From assembly GCF_018618415.1 (NCBI RefSeq), contig NZ_JACSMA010000002.1, positions 558,001 through 622,000 on the forward strand: a stretch of 64,000 bases of DNA. Direction: 5' to 3'. This DNA comes from Exiguobacterium sp. s146 (GTDB taxonomy: Bacteria > Bacillota > Bacilli > Exiguobacteriales > Exiguobacteriaceae). This document shows positions 25,201-32,909 of the stretch, one piece after another. Position 1 is the stretch's first letter, and each line of letters starts with the position of its first letter. Under the pieces are notes generated by a model that ran no database searches, had not been told where the DNA came from, and was given only the letters and a program-made list of their open reading frames with translations. The translations under genes and the position numbers were made by a program.

Positions 25201-25427
25201 GACCGAACGGGTTCCGCATGTACACGCCAGACGGCACAGAGTACAGTCCGGTCGACATGGTCAACCACAACAAGAAAGCATTTCGGGGTGGATTCATTTA
25301 CACACCAGGCGAAAAGTCCGAAATCGATTTAGTCTTCCTCGTTCCAGAGAAAGAGAAAACGCTCGTCTTGTATGCTTCAAGCGGTGCCATGCCGAAAACC
25401 TATACCGTTAAAATTGATGTGCCCTAA
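22203..25427 (+). CDS. giant FtsX-family ABC permease with C-terminal extracytoplasmic domain
   Basis: 1074 residues, much longer than usual MacB-type permeases (about 400-650). Helix 1 at about 15-35; then a ~500-residue extracytoplasmic region; three helices at about 545-660 (with the FtsX motif KKEFAILLSLGW); a helix near 700; three helices at about 740-845 (second FtsX motif ERKPQLAVLKALGW, then PAEAIGG). After this comes an extra helix (about 870-890), a Pro/Thr/Lys-rich linker and a ~140-residue outer domain. It forms a transporter with the overlapping ATPase. Such pumps move lipids, peptides or antibiotics without passing them through the bilayer; substrate unknown. Confidence 0.88.
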   Translation: MLKFIWNSWWRNKERFILLMVGMLIVSTGLSYLLGVTQANNGTVVNELQKRWDSSYHIVVRPEGSRSVTEDLNLLEPNYMSGLEGGITREQYETIQQIADIDVAAPIAMIGSTYSNSFTQTHTFDKVGLYRLKMNTLIDTGIEKINDFQDLKAYFWVGWMPNGDSTHIGIGPTALYEEFPLSYGSDVMLAGVDPVAEAKLVGLDDAVQATEFSRYFNEEDVPEPYDQDITTIPILMSSKDYVDASINYTIEEVDVDTSDQEAFIKTYLEKGKDEYLDSLKGTKVASYDFTAQQMHDNITKHILEGKPQPQDPRVTVDYTWLAEKASPLVYEGVTSPFPKRWPYSYQIKPFLAEGRVAYGQESMYRKSNKYAEDINDAPKVRYNYIGLFDPSKLNLSKDPLTELPMETYFPASAEWVMNSKDEPVNPPTTVKPTNNPYSFLTKPPSMLTTLDAAFAIAGDKAISAIRVNVKGVDVLNEASEAKLQAVAKEIEDKTGLITDVTLGSSPQYAVTYLPGLKGESALGWIQQPWIKLGSSITIFQEAKLGFSGVVASVILVAMLYVFSSNIIMLYARKKEFAILLSLGWRPSQLSKLLFLEATILGSMVALISWMILGTFLWTAAGSTSITRILLIGLAGLLIYWLGTLIPIRLVRRIKPYETMQSGEVSKGRRLLRSRSSVGMSLNQLVTYWPRTTLSILAIALPTSLFGFFLFVTFRLQGVLYTTWIGEFVALEVGTMHYVAMGVALLIAMLTTTEIMWQNVSERKPQLAVLKALGWQNSSIRRLVLTEGALTGFFAGLLGVTVTIIIVTIMYQKFPTSELPFLLATILIPVVTGVLGALLPAERAVRITPAEAIGGHVINQKNVEKRFRVVLGTTATALVVSIISLFVFTSPEVKPVTEEAKSTPAPTAQTTGAKQADLKADKPKEAKATTPKEDDLQKIMNLGTFQTYIGDPKLKKREFQVGEPVYASPDGTEPEAGKRFVSLPISLFNEDDGYGGTMDYRPNGFRMYTPDGTEYSPVDMVNHNKKAFRGGFIYTPGEKSEIDLVFLVPEKEKTLVLYASSGAMPKTYTVKIDVP

Positions 25428-25456
25428 CCCGAATCCATCTACCTGGGTCAAACAGA

Positions 25457-25500
25457 AAAAGGAAGATTGAACCGACTCGCATCGGGACAATCTTCCTTTT
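25457..25500 (+). terminator. intrinsic terminator, probably bidirectional
   Basis: 13-bp stem (25457-25469 with 25488-25500) with T-rich sequence on both sides, between the converging permease and GGDEF genes. Confidence 0.82.
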
Positions 25501-25521
25501 CTTTCGTCTTATTCAGTCTGT

Positions 25522-26475
25522 TCAATATGGTTCGTGAACGAATTTGAACGTTCGTTTTCCGGAAGACTTGGCACGGTACAGCGCCTCATCCGCTTGTTTC
25601 AACAGCATGTCTAATGTCGCACATTCGTCTGTTGTATATGTGACAATGCCGATGCTCGTCGAGACGTGATACGCCGTATCCCACGCACTCAACGTCTCGA
25701 TGATCCGATTGGCGAGGGTGCGCCATGTTTCCTGACTTGCCGCGTGAGCAAAGTGGAGGACGAATTCATCGCCTCCAATCCTCACGGCGAACGCCTCTCC
25801 ATGTTCATTCGCGATATGTTGCAGCCTAGACGCCACTTCTTGTAAGACCACGTCTCCGACATCATGGCCGTATGTGTCGTTCACGTTTTTGAATCCGTCC
25901 AAGTCGAGGAAGAAGAGCGCCCCGTGCTCGTTGACACGGTCTTCGAAGAATTTCGTCAAGTAGCGTCGGTTATACAGTTCCGTCAGCATGTCCCGCCATA
26001 CGAATCGTTCTAATTCTAAATAGTACGAGAACAGCTTCACGATTCGTTGCAACAACGCGATGCTCCTCGAATCTAACAGACTCGCCTCGTCGTTGACGGC
26101 ACAGAGCGTACCGAACTTTTCACCGTTCGTCAGCGAAATCGGGATGCCTAAATACGAGCGGATGTTCACGTCGTCAAGTAGCTTCTCCACTTCCTCCACA
26201 TCACAGTCCTGCTTGACGTCCTCATACAACAACGGTTGATTCTTCTCAAAATCGATGCGACCACAAACAGAATTGCTCAAATCCACGACCATGTTTTCCG
26301 TGATTTGAATCGATGATTTTTGATTTGAGAGTTTTAAAATCACCTGTTGTGAGTCCGTGAACGCAGTCAGATAGAACATTTGCTCGGGCAAGATTTCATT
26401 TGCGAGGTCCAGGACATCGTTGGCCAGCTCGTCAAAGCTCTCATACATCTTCAATTCTTCAAATTGCGTGTTCAT
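25522..26475 (-). CDS. GAF-GGDEF diguanylate cyclase
   Basis: 317 residues from ATG 26475 (MNTQFEELKMYES), chosen because GGTGGAAG lies nearby and upstream residues look non-coding. Residues about 15-150 form a GAF-type sensor (LGIPISLTNGEKFGTLCAVND is the usual GAF beta-sheet end). The GGDEF domain follows: FFLDLDGFKNVNDTYGHDVGDVVL and RIGGDEFVLHF, with all catalytic residues; no RxxD inhibitory site precedes the GGDEF. No membrane helix, so cytosolic. Makes cyclic di-GMP from GTP; signal unknown. Confidence 0.9.
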   Translation of the reverse strand: MNTQFEELKMYESFDELANDVLDLANEILPEQMFYLTAFTDSQQVILKLSNQKSSIQITENMVVDLSNSVCGRIDFEKNQPLLYEDVKQDCDVEEVEKLLDDVNIRSYLGIPISLTNGEKFGTLCAVNDEASLLDSRSIALLQRIVKLFSYYLELERFVWRDMLTELYNRRYLTKFFEDRVNEHGALFFLDLDGFKNVNDTYGHDVGDVVLQEVASRLQHIANEHGEAFAVRIGGDEFVLHFAHAASQETWRTLANRIIETLSAWDTAYHVSTSIGIVTYTTDECATLDMLLKQADEALYRAKSSGKRTFKFVHEPY

Positions 26476-26631
26476 ACATTCTTCCACCCCATCCCATTCT
26501 ACGTACAACCTATGGCATTGAAAGGTTGTGCTTCTTTCTTCATCTTTCTTCATCTTACCATGGGAAGATTGAAAATAGAGACAGACGTGTGGACGAACGC
26601 TCAATTTGATCACTCGCTACTTCGTTTTCGT

Positions 26632-27093
26632 TCATGCCTCGTCCATTACCTCAGTAACGACGCCCGTATCCCCGACTTTCCCTAAATCGAGCACGGTCGG
26701 ATCTTCGTATGCCAAGACATGAAACTCTTGCTCAATCGTGCGAATAACATAATGCGAGAGTTCGCCTCGGTCTGTATTGACCCGGTCCGTCCCCATCCAT
26801 TCCGTGGCGAACTTACTCAAAAGAGAGGTTTTCAATTTCACGATGGGATGCCCGTTCGCTAACCCTTCTTCTGGAATCCCATGTTCTTCAAGCGTCCCGA
26901 GAAACACCGCATATTGCTCAAAACGGATCATGATACGGTCGCGTTCCACGTCCCATGTCAGCAAAGGCGTCGGGTCACTCGCCCCGAAAAACGTCCACTC
27001 GAGTGGATAGTAGGTTACACCCTTCATTTGGAACGACTCCGTTTCGAGCACATAGTCTTCCGTCGTCATCAAAAAATTTAAATCAATCGTCAT
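26632..27093 (-). CDS. conserved hypothetical protein
   Basis: 153 residues, acidic, soluble, without signal peptide or membrane helix. ATG with GGGGGAAG upstream. It reads as alternating strands (YPLEWTFFGASDPTPLLTWDVERDRIMIRFEQYAVFLGTL) with a helical C-terminal half. I do not recognise a family. It lies 18 bases after the region upstream of the GGDEF gene on the same strand, with a gap of 156 bases to the GGDEF start, so operon linkage is possible but unproven. Confidence 0.7.
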   Translation of the reverse strand: MTIDLNFLMTTEDYVLETESFQMKGVTYYPLEWTFFGASDPTPLLTWDVERDRIMIRFEQYAVFLGTLEEHGIPEEGLANGHPIVKLKTSLLSKFATEWMGTDRVNTDRGELSHYVIRTIEQEFHVLAYEDPTVLDLGKVGDTGVVTEVMDEA

Positions 27094-27232
27094 TTATGCT
27101 TCCCCCAATCGATTCTTGTGATTGATCAGTACTGTCTTCATTCTCTACCGATAGAGATGATTATAATTCAAATCAGATTTACTCATTGCCCAAAATTCAA
27201 ACAGCAAGGGCATACGTTTTTAAGAAACCATT

Positions 27233-27268
27233 AAAAAACGGAGCGTCCATCTCGGACGCTCCGTTTTT
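27233..27268 (-). terminator. intrinsic terminator ending the zapA-mutS2 operon
   Basis: 11-bp perfect stem (27238-27248 with 27254-27264), six U residues on the minus strand, T residues on the plus strand as well. It directly follows the 28-codon membrane peptide gene. Confidence 0.9.
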
Positions 27269-27272
27269 CGAA

Positions 27273-27359
27273 TCAATAAAAGATAAACCACAGCGCCGCT
27301 GCCACTAAAAACAGGCCGGCCCCGATGAAGAGAATCTTCGCTAGTCTCTCGTATACCAT
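27273..27359 (-). CDS. 28-residue single-span membrane peptide
   Basis: Too short for routine calling. ATG 27359 is preceded by GAGGTGAAGAC, an excellent Shine-Dalgarno at 5-6 bases, located in the last codons of the DUF350 gene. The product begins MVYERLAKILFIGAGLFLVA and ends in AALWFIFY, i.e. a short charged head then one hydrophobic helix of about 20 residues. The stop codon lies 5 bases before the operon terminator. Position, ribosome site and sequence all support a translated peptide; a role with the DUF350 membrane protein is inferred. Confidence 0.65.
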   Translation of the reverse strand: MVYERLAKILFIGAGLFLVAAALWFIFY

Positions 27360-27363
27360 GTCT

Positions 27364-27780
27364 TCACCTCACCAACGCTGCGCCGACGACGAGCGAGACC
27401 CCAATCGAGAGCAGGAACGCCATCAGACCGACGGCGATGTTCCCTTTCCCGATCTCCTCGTTCACTTTGAGCGACGGCGTCAAAAATTCGAATAGCCAAT
27501 ACGTCACCAACAAGAGCACGAAACCGAAGCTCCCTCCGACCATCACATCCATCGTCTGGTCGTGATGACTCTCGACGACGCGGAAAATATTGGCGAGCCC
27601 GACGATCTTCCCGCCGGTCGCGAGCGCGACGGCGATATTGCCTTTTTGAATCTCACGCCAATTGCTGTACGGCGTCGTCACCTCAAAGATGGCGAGACCG
27701 ACGACAATCATGAGCCCGGCGATCGTATACAGACCGAGCGATTCAAGCAATACGTTGATGTTCACATTCCCCATTGCCAT
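27364..27780 (-). CDS. yshE: DUF350 membrane protein (YshE-like)
   Basis: About 138 residues with four membrane helices in two repeats (each ending in a KGNIAVALA or KGNIAVGLM motif), the two-fold DUF350 pattern. GTG 27792, ATG 27780 and ATG 27774 are possible starts; GAGGGG lies 4 bases from the first ATG and 10 from the second. It follows mutS2 directly, as yshE does in B. subtilis. The family is of unknown function and is usually linked to membrane stress genes. Confidence 0.88.
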   Translation of the reverse strand: MAMGNVNINVLLESLGLYTIAGLMIVVGLAIFEVTTPYSNWREIQKGNIAVALATGGKIVGLANIFRVVESHHDQTMDVMVGGSFGFVLLLVTYWLFEFLTPSLKVNEEIGKGNIAVGLMAFLLSIGVSLVVGAALVR

Positions 27781-27788
27781 TGTTCCCC

Positions 27789-30143
27789 TCACTTCAGTTC
27801 GACGACCGTGACACCGAGTCCGCCTTCACCCATCCCACCGGGGCGCTGACTCTTCACGTGACGATGTCCTTTGAGGTACTCCTGCGTCGCTTGGCGCATC
27901 GCCCCGGTCCCGAGACCGTGGATGATGCGGACGTTGTCATACCCGGACACGAGTGCCTCGTCGATATATTTGTCGAGGCGGGAAAGCCCTTCTTCGACCC
28001 GGACGCCGCGCAAGTCGAGCTCCGACTTCGTCGAGCTCTGACGTTTGAGCGAGCTGCCTTTCGACTGGAGCGACTGCTCTTTCGACGGGCCGATCTTTTG
28101 AAGGTCGTCCGCTTTGACGTTCACTTTCATAATCCCGACTTGGACGTTGTACTCGTTATCGTTCAATTGCTTCACGATATAGCCCTTTTGGTTGAACGTC
28201 GTCACTTTCACTTCTTCGCCTTTACTGAACGTACGTTTCTGTTGCGCTTTTTGTTTCACTTTTTGGATCTTTTTATCTTGTAGTGTCGGTTTCGCCGATT
28301 CGAGCTGTTTCTTCGCAGCGATAATCTCGTGCTCTTTGACGATGCCTTCCTCACGCAGCTTCTTCAAGCGGTCGATGACTTCGTTCGCCTGGCGCTTCGC
28401 CTGTTCGACGGCCTTCTCGGCACGTGCCTCGGCCTCGCCGTACATCGTGTCGCGCTCACGCTCGAACTCGGTCAGCTTCGCCTCGAACGCCGCCTGTTCT
28501 TCTTCGAGATGGTGGCGTTTGACAATCAATTCTTTCTCGAGCTGCTCGGCACGATGCTTGGCCGCTTCGAGCTCGTTGATCATCGATTCGACCGACTCGG
28601 CGTCGGTGCCGACATGGCTCCGCGCCTTGTCGATAACTTGTTCCGATAAGCCGAGACGTCGGCTGATCTCGAACGCGTTCGAACGTCCCGGTACGCCGAT
28701 CAAGAGGCGATACGTCGGGCTGAGCGATTCGATATCGAACTCCATCGAAGCGTTCATGACGCCTTCGCGGTTATAGGCGTACGCCTTCAGTTCCGAGTAG
28801 TGCGTCGTCGCCGCCACACGGGCGCCGCGACGTTTCACTTCGTCAAGGATGGCGATGGCAAGGGCCGCCCCTTCTTGCGGGTCGGTCCCGGCACCGAGCT
28901 CATCGAACAGGACGAGTGACATGAAGTCGATCTTGTCGAGCATGCTGACGATGTTCGTCATGTGCGAGCTGAACGTCGACAAGCTCTGCTCGATCGACTG
29001 CTCGTCGCCGATATCGGCGTAAATCGCGTCAAAGACGGACAGCTCCGTCCCGAATTCAGCCGGCACGTACAGACCTGACTGCACCATCAGTTGGAGCAGT
29101 CCGAGCGTCTTGAGCGTGACCGTCTTCCCGCCGGTGTTCGGTCCGGTGATCACGAGCGACGTGAACGCCTCGCCGAGCTCGACGGTGATTGGCACGACCT
29201 CGTCTTGCGGGATGAACGGATGTCGCGCCTGTTTCAATTTGATTTCGCGTTCGTCGTTCAGCTTCGGTTCCGTCGCCTTAAGCTCGTGGCCGTAGGCGAC
29301 TTTCGCGAACACGAAGTCGAGCGTGGCGAGCACGTCGAGGTTCGTCACGACCGAATCGGCGACACCACCGACGAGGTCCGAGAGCTCGCTCAAAATGCGA
29401 TCGATTTCAGCGCGCTCTTTCAAGCGGACTTCTTGAATCTCGTTATTGATCGATACGATTGCCTGCGGCTCGATGAAGAGCGTTTGGCCCGATGCCGATT
29501 GGTCGTGGACGATCCCGCCGAACGCTTGGCGGTACTCCATCTTGACCGGGACGACGTAGCGGTCGTTCCGAATCGTGACGATGGCGTCCGACAGCATCTT
29601 CGCGTTGTTGCGGAGGATGTTGTCGATCCGTGAACGGACGCTCCCCTCGAAGCTGCGGAGCTGGGTCCGGAGGCCACGGAGACGGTCGCTCGCCGAATCT
29701 TGGACCGTGCCTTGGTCGTCGATGGCGTGACGAATCGACTGCTCGACCTCGATCAGCTTCGTCAAACGCTCGGCATACTCGTCGAGACGCGGGATGCGGA
29801 GGTCTTCATTGTCCTCGTGCAGCTTCTCGAAGAAGTTCTTCACTTGGCGGCCGCTGTACATGACGGCGGCGACGGCGAGCAGTTCGCTCGTCGAGAGGAC
29901 CGAGCCGATGGCGGCCCGCTTCACTTCACTGCGGACGTCGGTCAGTCCGCCGAGCGGCAACCGGTCGCGGAGCCTTACGACCTCGGTCGCCTCGCGGGTG
30001 ACGTTCAAGTTTGACAATACTCGGTCGTACGTATAGTCGGGCTGCATGTTGAGCGCCCGTTCTTTCCCGAGCGAGCTCGCGGCGTGGGCGGCGAGCTGCT
30101 GGCGGAGTTTTTCATATTCTAAAACGCGTAACGCGTGATCCAT
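27789..30143 (-). CDS. mutS2: endonuclease MutS2
   Basis: 784 residues, full length for the family. Core and lever domains at about 1-300, MutS-like ATPase with GPNTGGKT near 335, DELGAGTDPQEGAALA near 415 and TTHYSELKAYA near 447; a long coiled coil at about 515-620; KOW-like region; and the C-terminal Smr nuclease domain with LDLRGVRVEEGL and HGLGTGAMR. MutS2 resolves collided ribosomes and suppresses recombination in Bacillota rather than acting in mismatch repair. It starts directly after the polX stop codon. Confidence 0.97.
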   Translation of the reverse strand: MDHALRVLEYEKLRQQLAAHAASSLGKERALNMQPDYTYDRVLSNLNVTREATEVVRLRDRLPLGGLTDVRSEVKRAAIGSVLSTSELLAVAAVMYSGRQVKNFFEKLHEDNEDLRIPRLDEYAERLTKLIEVEQSIRHAIDDQGTVQDSASDRLRGLRTQLRSFEGSVRSRIDNILRNNAKMLSDAIVTIRNDRYVVPVKMEYRQAFGGIVHDQSASGQTLFIEPQAIVSINNEIQEVRLKERAEIDRILSELSDLVGGVADSVVTNLDVLATLDFVFAKVAYGHELKATEPKLNDEREIKLKQARHPFIPQDEVVPITVELGEAFTSLVITGPNTGGKTVTLKTLGLLQLMVQSGLYVPAEFGTELSVFDAIYADIGDEQSIEQSLSTFSSHMTNIVSMLDKIDFMSLVLFDELGAGTDPQEGAALAIAILDEVKRRGARVAATTHYSELKAYAYNREGVMNASMEFDIESLSPTYRLLIGVPGRSNAFEISRRLGLSEQVIDKARSHVGTDAESVESMINELEAAKHRAEQLEKELIVKRHHLEEEQAAFEAKLTEFERERDTMYGEAEARAEKAVEQAKRQANEVIDRLKKLREEGIVKEHEIIAAKKQLESAKPTLQDKKIQKVKQKAQQKRTFSKGEEVKVTTFNQKGYIVKQLNDNEYNVQVGIMKVNVKADDLQKIGPSKEQSLQSKGSSLKRQSSTKSELDLRGVRVEEGLSRLDKYIDEALVSGYDNVRIIHGLGTGAMRQATQEYLKGHRHVKSQRPGGMGEGGLGVTVVELK

Positions 30144-31853
30144 CTAGCATGTTCCTTTCTGTCGCTTCGCGTCGATGAACGCCTTGGCGTCCTCGAACGA
30201 GAGGCAGTTGATGATGTCTGACGGTTCGAGATAGGCTTTTCGGGCGTGCAAGACGCCGAGTGCCATATCTTCCATCATATCAGGGTGGTGCGTATCGGTG
30301 TTGATCATCAGTTTGACGCCGGCCGCCTTCGCTTTCTTCAGCGTCGAGGCCGTCAAGTCGAGCCGGTTCGGGTTCGCGTTCAACTCGAGCGCCGTCCCCG
30401 TCTCTTTGGCGAGGGCGATCAAGCGCTCCTCGTCGATCGGATAGCCGTCACGACGACCGATGAGACGACCGGTCGGATGGGCGATGACGTTGACGTATGG
30501 CGAGCGGCAGGCGTTCTCGAGCCGGGCCATAATCTCGTCGACGGGTTGGTCCATCTTCGAATGAATCGAGGCGACGACGTAGTCGAGCGTCGCCAAGAAC
30601 TCCGGCTCATAGTCGAGCGTCCCGTCCGGGCGGATGTCCATCTCGACACCGCGCAGGACGTGCATGTCATGTTTCTTGGCGGCGGCGAGAATCTCTTCCC
30701 CTTGCGCCTCGAGCCGTTCCTCGGTCAAGCCGTTGACGAACGACATGTATTTGCCGTGGTCGGTGATGGCAATCCATTCATAGCCGCGTGCCTTCATCGC
30801 CGCGACGAGCTCGTCGACGGTGAGCTTCCCGTCCGACCAGACCGTATGCATGTGGGCGTCGGCCTTGATGTCATCGAGCGTGACGAGCTTCGAGAGGTCG
30901 TGCTCGAATTCCGCGTTTCCGGCGCGGAGCTCCGGCGGGATGAACGGCAGGCCGTATCGTTCGAACAGCTCGGCTTCCGTCTCCGGCTGCCATAGTCCGT
31001 CCGCGGTCTCGACGCCGTATTCGGAAATCGACTCACCTTTTGCTTTGGCGAGCTGGCGCATGCGGACGTTGTGGTCTTTCGAGCCGGTGAAGTGATGGAG
31101 CGTCGACGCGAAGGCGCCCGGTTCGACCATGCGGAAGTCGACCGACACCATCTCCTCACGTTCGAGGACGAGCGACACTTTCGTCTCGCCGGCCGCAATC
31201 ACCTCGTTGATGAACGGGAGGGCGAGCAACTTGTCACGGAGAGCGACAGGCTCTTCGGTCGCGATGATGAAGTCTAAGTCTTTACACGTCTCCTCGGCAC
31301 GGCGGAAACTGCCGCCGACCGAATGCCGGAGCACGAGCGGTTCGGCTTCGAGCACCGCTTCAATCTCTTCGACGACCGGGCGCATCATGGCGTACGCCAG
31401 GCGTTCCGGACGTGACTCGAGGTTCCGTGCCGCCGTGAGCAACTTCTCGACGCTCTTGGCGCCGAAGCCAGGCAGGCTCGCGGCCGTTCCGTCTTCTAAT
31501 GCGGTGATGAGCGTCTCGAGGTCGACGACGCCGACTTCCCGGAGTTTGGCGAGCTTCTTGCCGCCGAGCCCTTGGATTTTGAGCAACTTCATCATCCCGT
31601 ACGGAATCTCTGCTTGGAGCGACTCGAGCACTTCACTGCGTCCCGTGTCCCGCCACTCTTCGAGGACGGCGGCCGTCCCTTTGCCGATGCCGGAGATGGT
31701 CGTCAAATCCTCGATGTCCTCGAGTTCGAGCTCCGTGTTCTCGAGCGCCGTCGCGGCTTTGCGGAAGGCGTTGATTTTGAACGGGTTCTCCCCTTTAATC
31801 TCCATATATTGCGCGATTTTCTCTAGCAGCATCATCGCTTCGACTTTATTCAT
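30144..31853 (-). CDS. polX: family X DNA polymerase with PHP domain
   Basis: 569 residues from ATG 31853 (GGGGGAAG 7 bases upstream). N-terminal helix-hairpin-helix repeats (LTTISGIGKGTAAVLEEW, IQGLGGKKLAKLREVG), nucleotidyltransferase palm with GSFRRAEETCKDLDFIIA near residue 190, then a C-terminal PHP phosphoesterase domain (ADAHMHTVWSDGKLT near 330, AITDHG, HSKMDQP, NTDTHH) that supplies 3'-5' exonuclease and AP-site activities. Gap-filling base-excision repair polymerase. Third gene of the zapA-cvpA-polX-mutS2 operon, the same order as in B. subtilis. Confidence 0.96.
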   Translation of the reverse strand: MNKVEAMMLLEKIAQYMEIKGENPFKINAFRKAATALENTELELEDIEDLTTISGIGKGTAAVLEEWRDTGRSEVLESLQAEIPYGMMKLLKIQGLGGKKLAKLREVGVVDLETLITALEDGTAASLPGFGAKSVEKLLTAARNLESRPERLAYAMMRPVVEEIEAVLEAEPLVLRHSVGGSFRRAEETCKDLDFIIATEEPVALRDKLLALPFINEVIAAGETKVSLVLEREEMVSVDFRMVEPGAFASTLHHFTGSKDHNVRMRQLAKAKGESISEYGVETADGLWQPETEAELFERYGLPFIPPELRAGNAEFEHDLSKLVTLDDIKADAHMHTVWSDGKLTVDELVAAMKARGYEWIAITDHGKYMSFVNGLTEERLEAQGEEILAAAKKHDMHVLRGVEMDIRPDGTLDYEPEFLATLDYVVASIHSKMDQPVDEIMARLENACRSPYVNVIAHPTGRLIGRRDGYPIDEERLIALAKETGTALELNANPNRLDLTASTLKKAKAAGVKLMINTDTHHPDMMEDMALGVLHARKAYLEPSDIINCLSFEDAKAFIDAKRQKGTC

Positions 31854-31876
31854 CGTGCTTCCCCCTTTTCCATACA

Positions 31877-31916
31877 GAAAAGGCCGAGACACAAGCACTA
31901 GCTTGCATTCCGGCCT
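31877..31916 (-). terminator. branched hairpin between cvpA and polX
   Basis: Outer stem AGGCCG/CGGCCT (31881-31886 with 31911-31916) with an inner hairpin (GCAAGC-TAGT-GCTTG) and only three or four U residues on the minus strand. It may reduce transcription into polX rather than stop it. Confidence 0.45.
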
Positions 31917-31922
31917 GTCGTG

Positions 31923-32459
31923 TTACAACATCTTATTCGAGAACCATTCAGAGAGATATGGCGTATCTTGAATGATGTACGTCGCGAGCGACGAGTTGTC
32001 GACGGCGCTCTGGACGCTTGCCATCGGTACGAAGGCGATGACCCACAAAATGAAGAACGTGATCACGTACGCCTCGAAGAAACCGAGGACCGCTCCGATG
32101 ATCCCTTTCAATTGACGCAAAATCGGCAAGTCCGTCAAGAAGTCGAGCATCGATAGGATGAGATGCAGGACGAGCTTCGTGATGACGAACAAGACGACGA
32201 ACCAGAAGACGTTGTAGAACGTCATCTCGAGTCCTGTCAATGCGTTTAAATCGATGACACCTTCCGGTAATGACCCGTCGAGTTGCGACGGATATGGAAT
32301 CCATAGCTTGAACGCCTCGGCGAGATCACGGTAGTATGCATTGGCGACGAGGAAACTGATGATGAGCGCGACCCAATGGCCGAGCTGCAAAATCGCCCCG
32401 CGACGGAATCCGTTGATGATCCCGATGAACAAGAAAAACAGTATAAGTAGAGTAACCAT
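31923..32459 (-). CDS. cvpA: CvpA family membrane protein
   Basis: 178 residues with four membrane helices; the first segment (FLFIGIINGFRRGAILQLGHWVALIISFLVANAYY) holds the typical CvpA small-residue, GxxRG motif, and the last helix region (GAVLGFFEAYVITFFILWVIAFVP) is conserved as well. Corresponds to YshB in the same operon of Bacillus. The CvpA family is named from colicin V production but its basal role is in envelope homeostasis. The ribosome site (GGGAG) lies rather far, 13 bases, from the ATG. Confidence 0.9.
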   Translation of the reverse strand: MVTLLILFFLFIGIINGFRRGAILQLGHWVALIISFLVANAYYRDLAEAFKLWIPYPSQLDGSLPEGVIDLNALTGLEMTFYNVFWFVVLFVITKLVLHLILSMLDFLTDLPILRQLKGIIGAVLGFFEAYVITFFILWVIAFVPMASVQSAVDNSSLATYIIQDTPYLSEWFSNKML

Positions 32460-32467
32460 AAAGTGAT

Positions 32468-32689
32468 TTATTCTCCCGTATTTCGTTTAGTTTTGACGTG
32501 ATCACTCGCGATTTGGATAGCGGCGAGCACCGCTGCCTGACGAGCGTCTAGATGAGGGGACTGTTCACGAATCTCACGGATCTTCGTATCGACGAGAAAG
32601 CCCACTTCCCTCACATGATCGGCCGGCTCTTCGCTGACGATCGTATAGTCCTGACCCGCGATATGGATCGTTGTTCGTTGTACCTGCAC
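32468..32689 (-). CDS. zapA: cell division protein ZapA
   Basis: 73 residues, GTG start with AGGGGTGA upstream. TTIHIAGQDYTIVSEEPADHVREVGFLVDTKIREI fits the ZapA N-terminal domain; the rest is a short helix for coiled-coil dimerisation. ZapA cross-links FtsZ filaments in the cytoplasmic Z-ring. First gene of the operon; the rnhC gene that usually lies upstream in Bacillus is absent here, where a symporter gene diverges. Confidence 0.93.
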   Translation of the reverse strand: MQVQRTTIHIAGQDYTIVSEEPADHVREVGFLVDTKIREIREQSPHLDARQAAVLAAIQIASDHVKTKRNTGE

Positions 32690-32909
32690 GCGTCACCCCT
32701 CCTTTACGTCTATTCAAAATTAATCATAACATCGTTTGTATATTAGGAAAAGAAGAAGGTCCCTCCCTTTTCCACTCCAACATTTTGTGATACCCTATTT
32801 CAAAGTTGTCAAACGTCAATCTTCGTTGAAAAATGAAAGATAGGGTGGCAACACGCCGTTAAATGTGCGAAAATAGCAACAATTCAAACATTAAGAGAGG
32901 ATGATTTTT

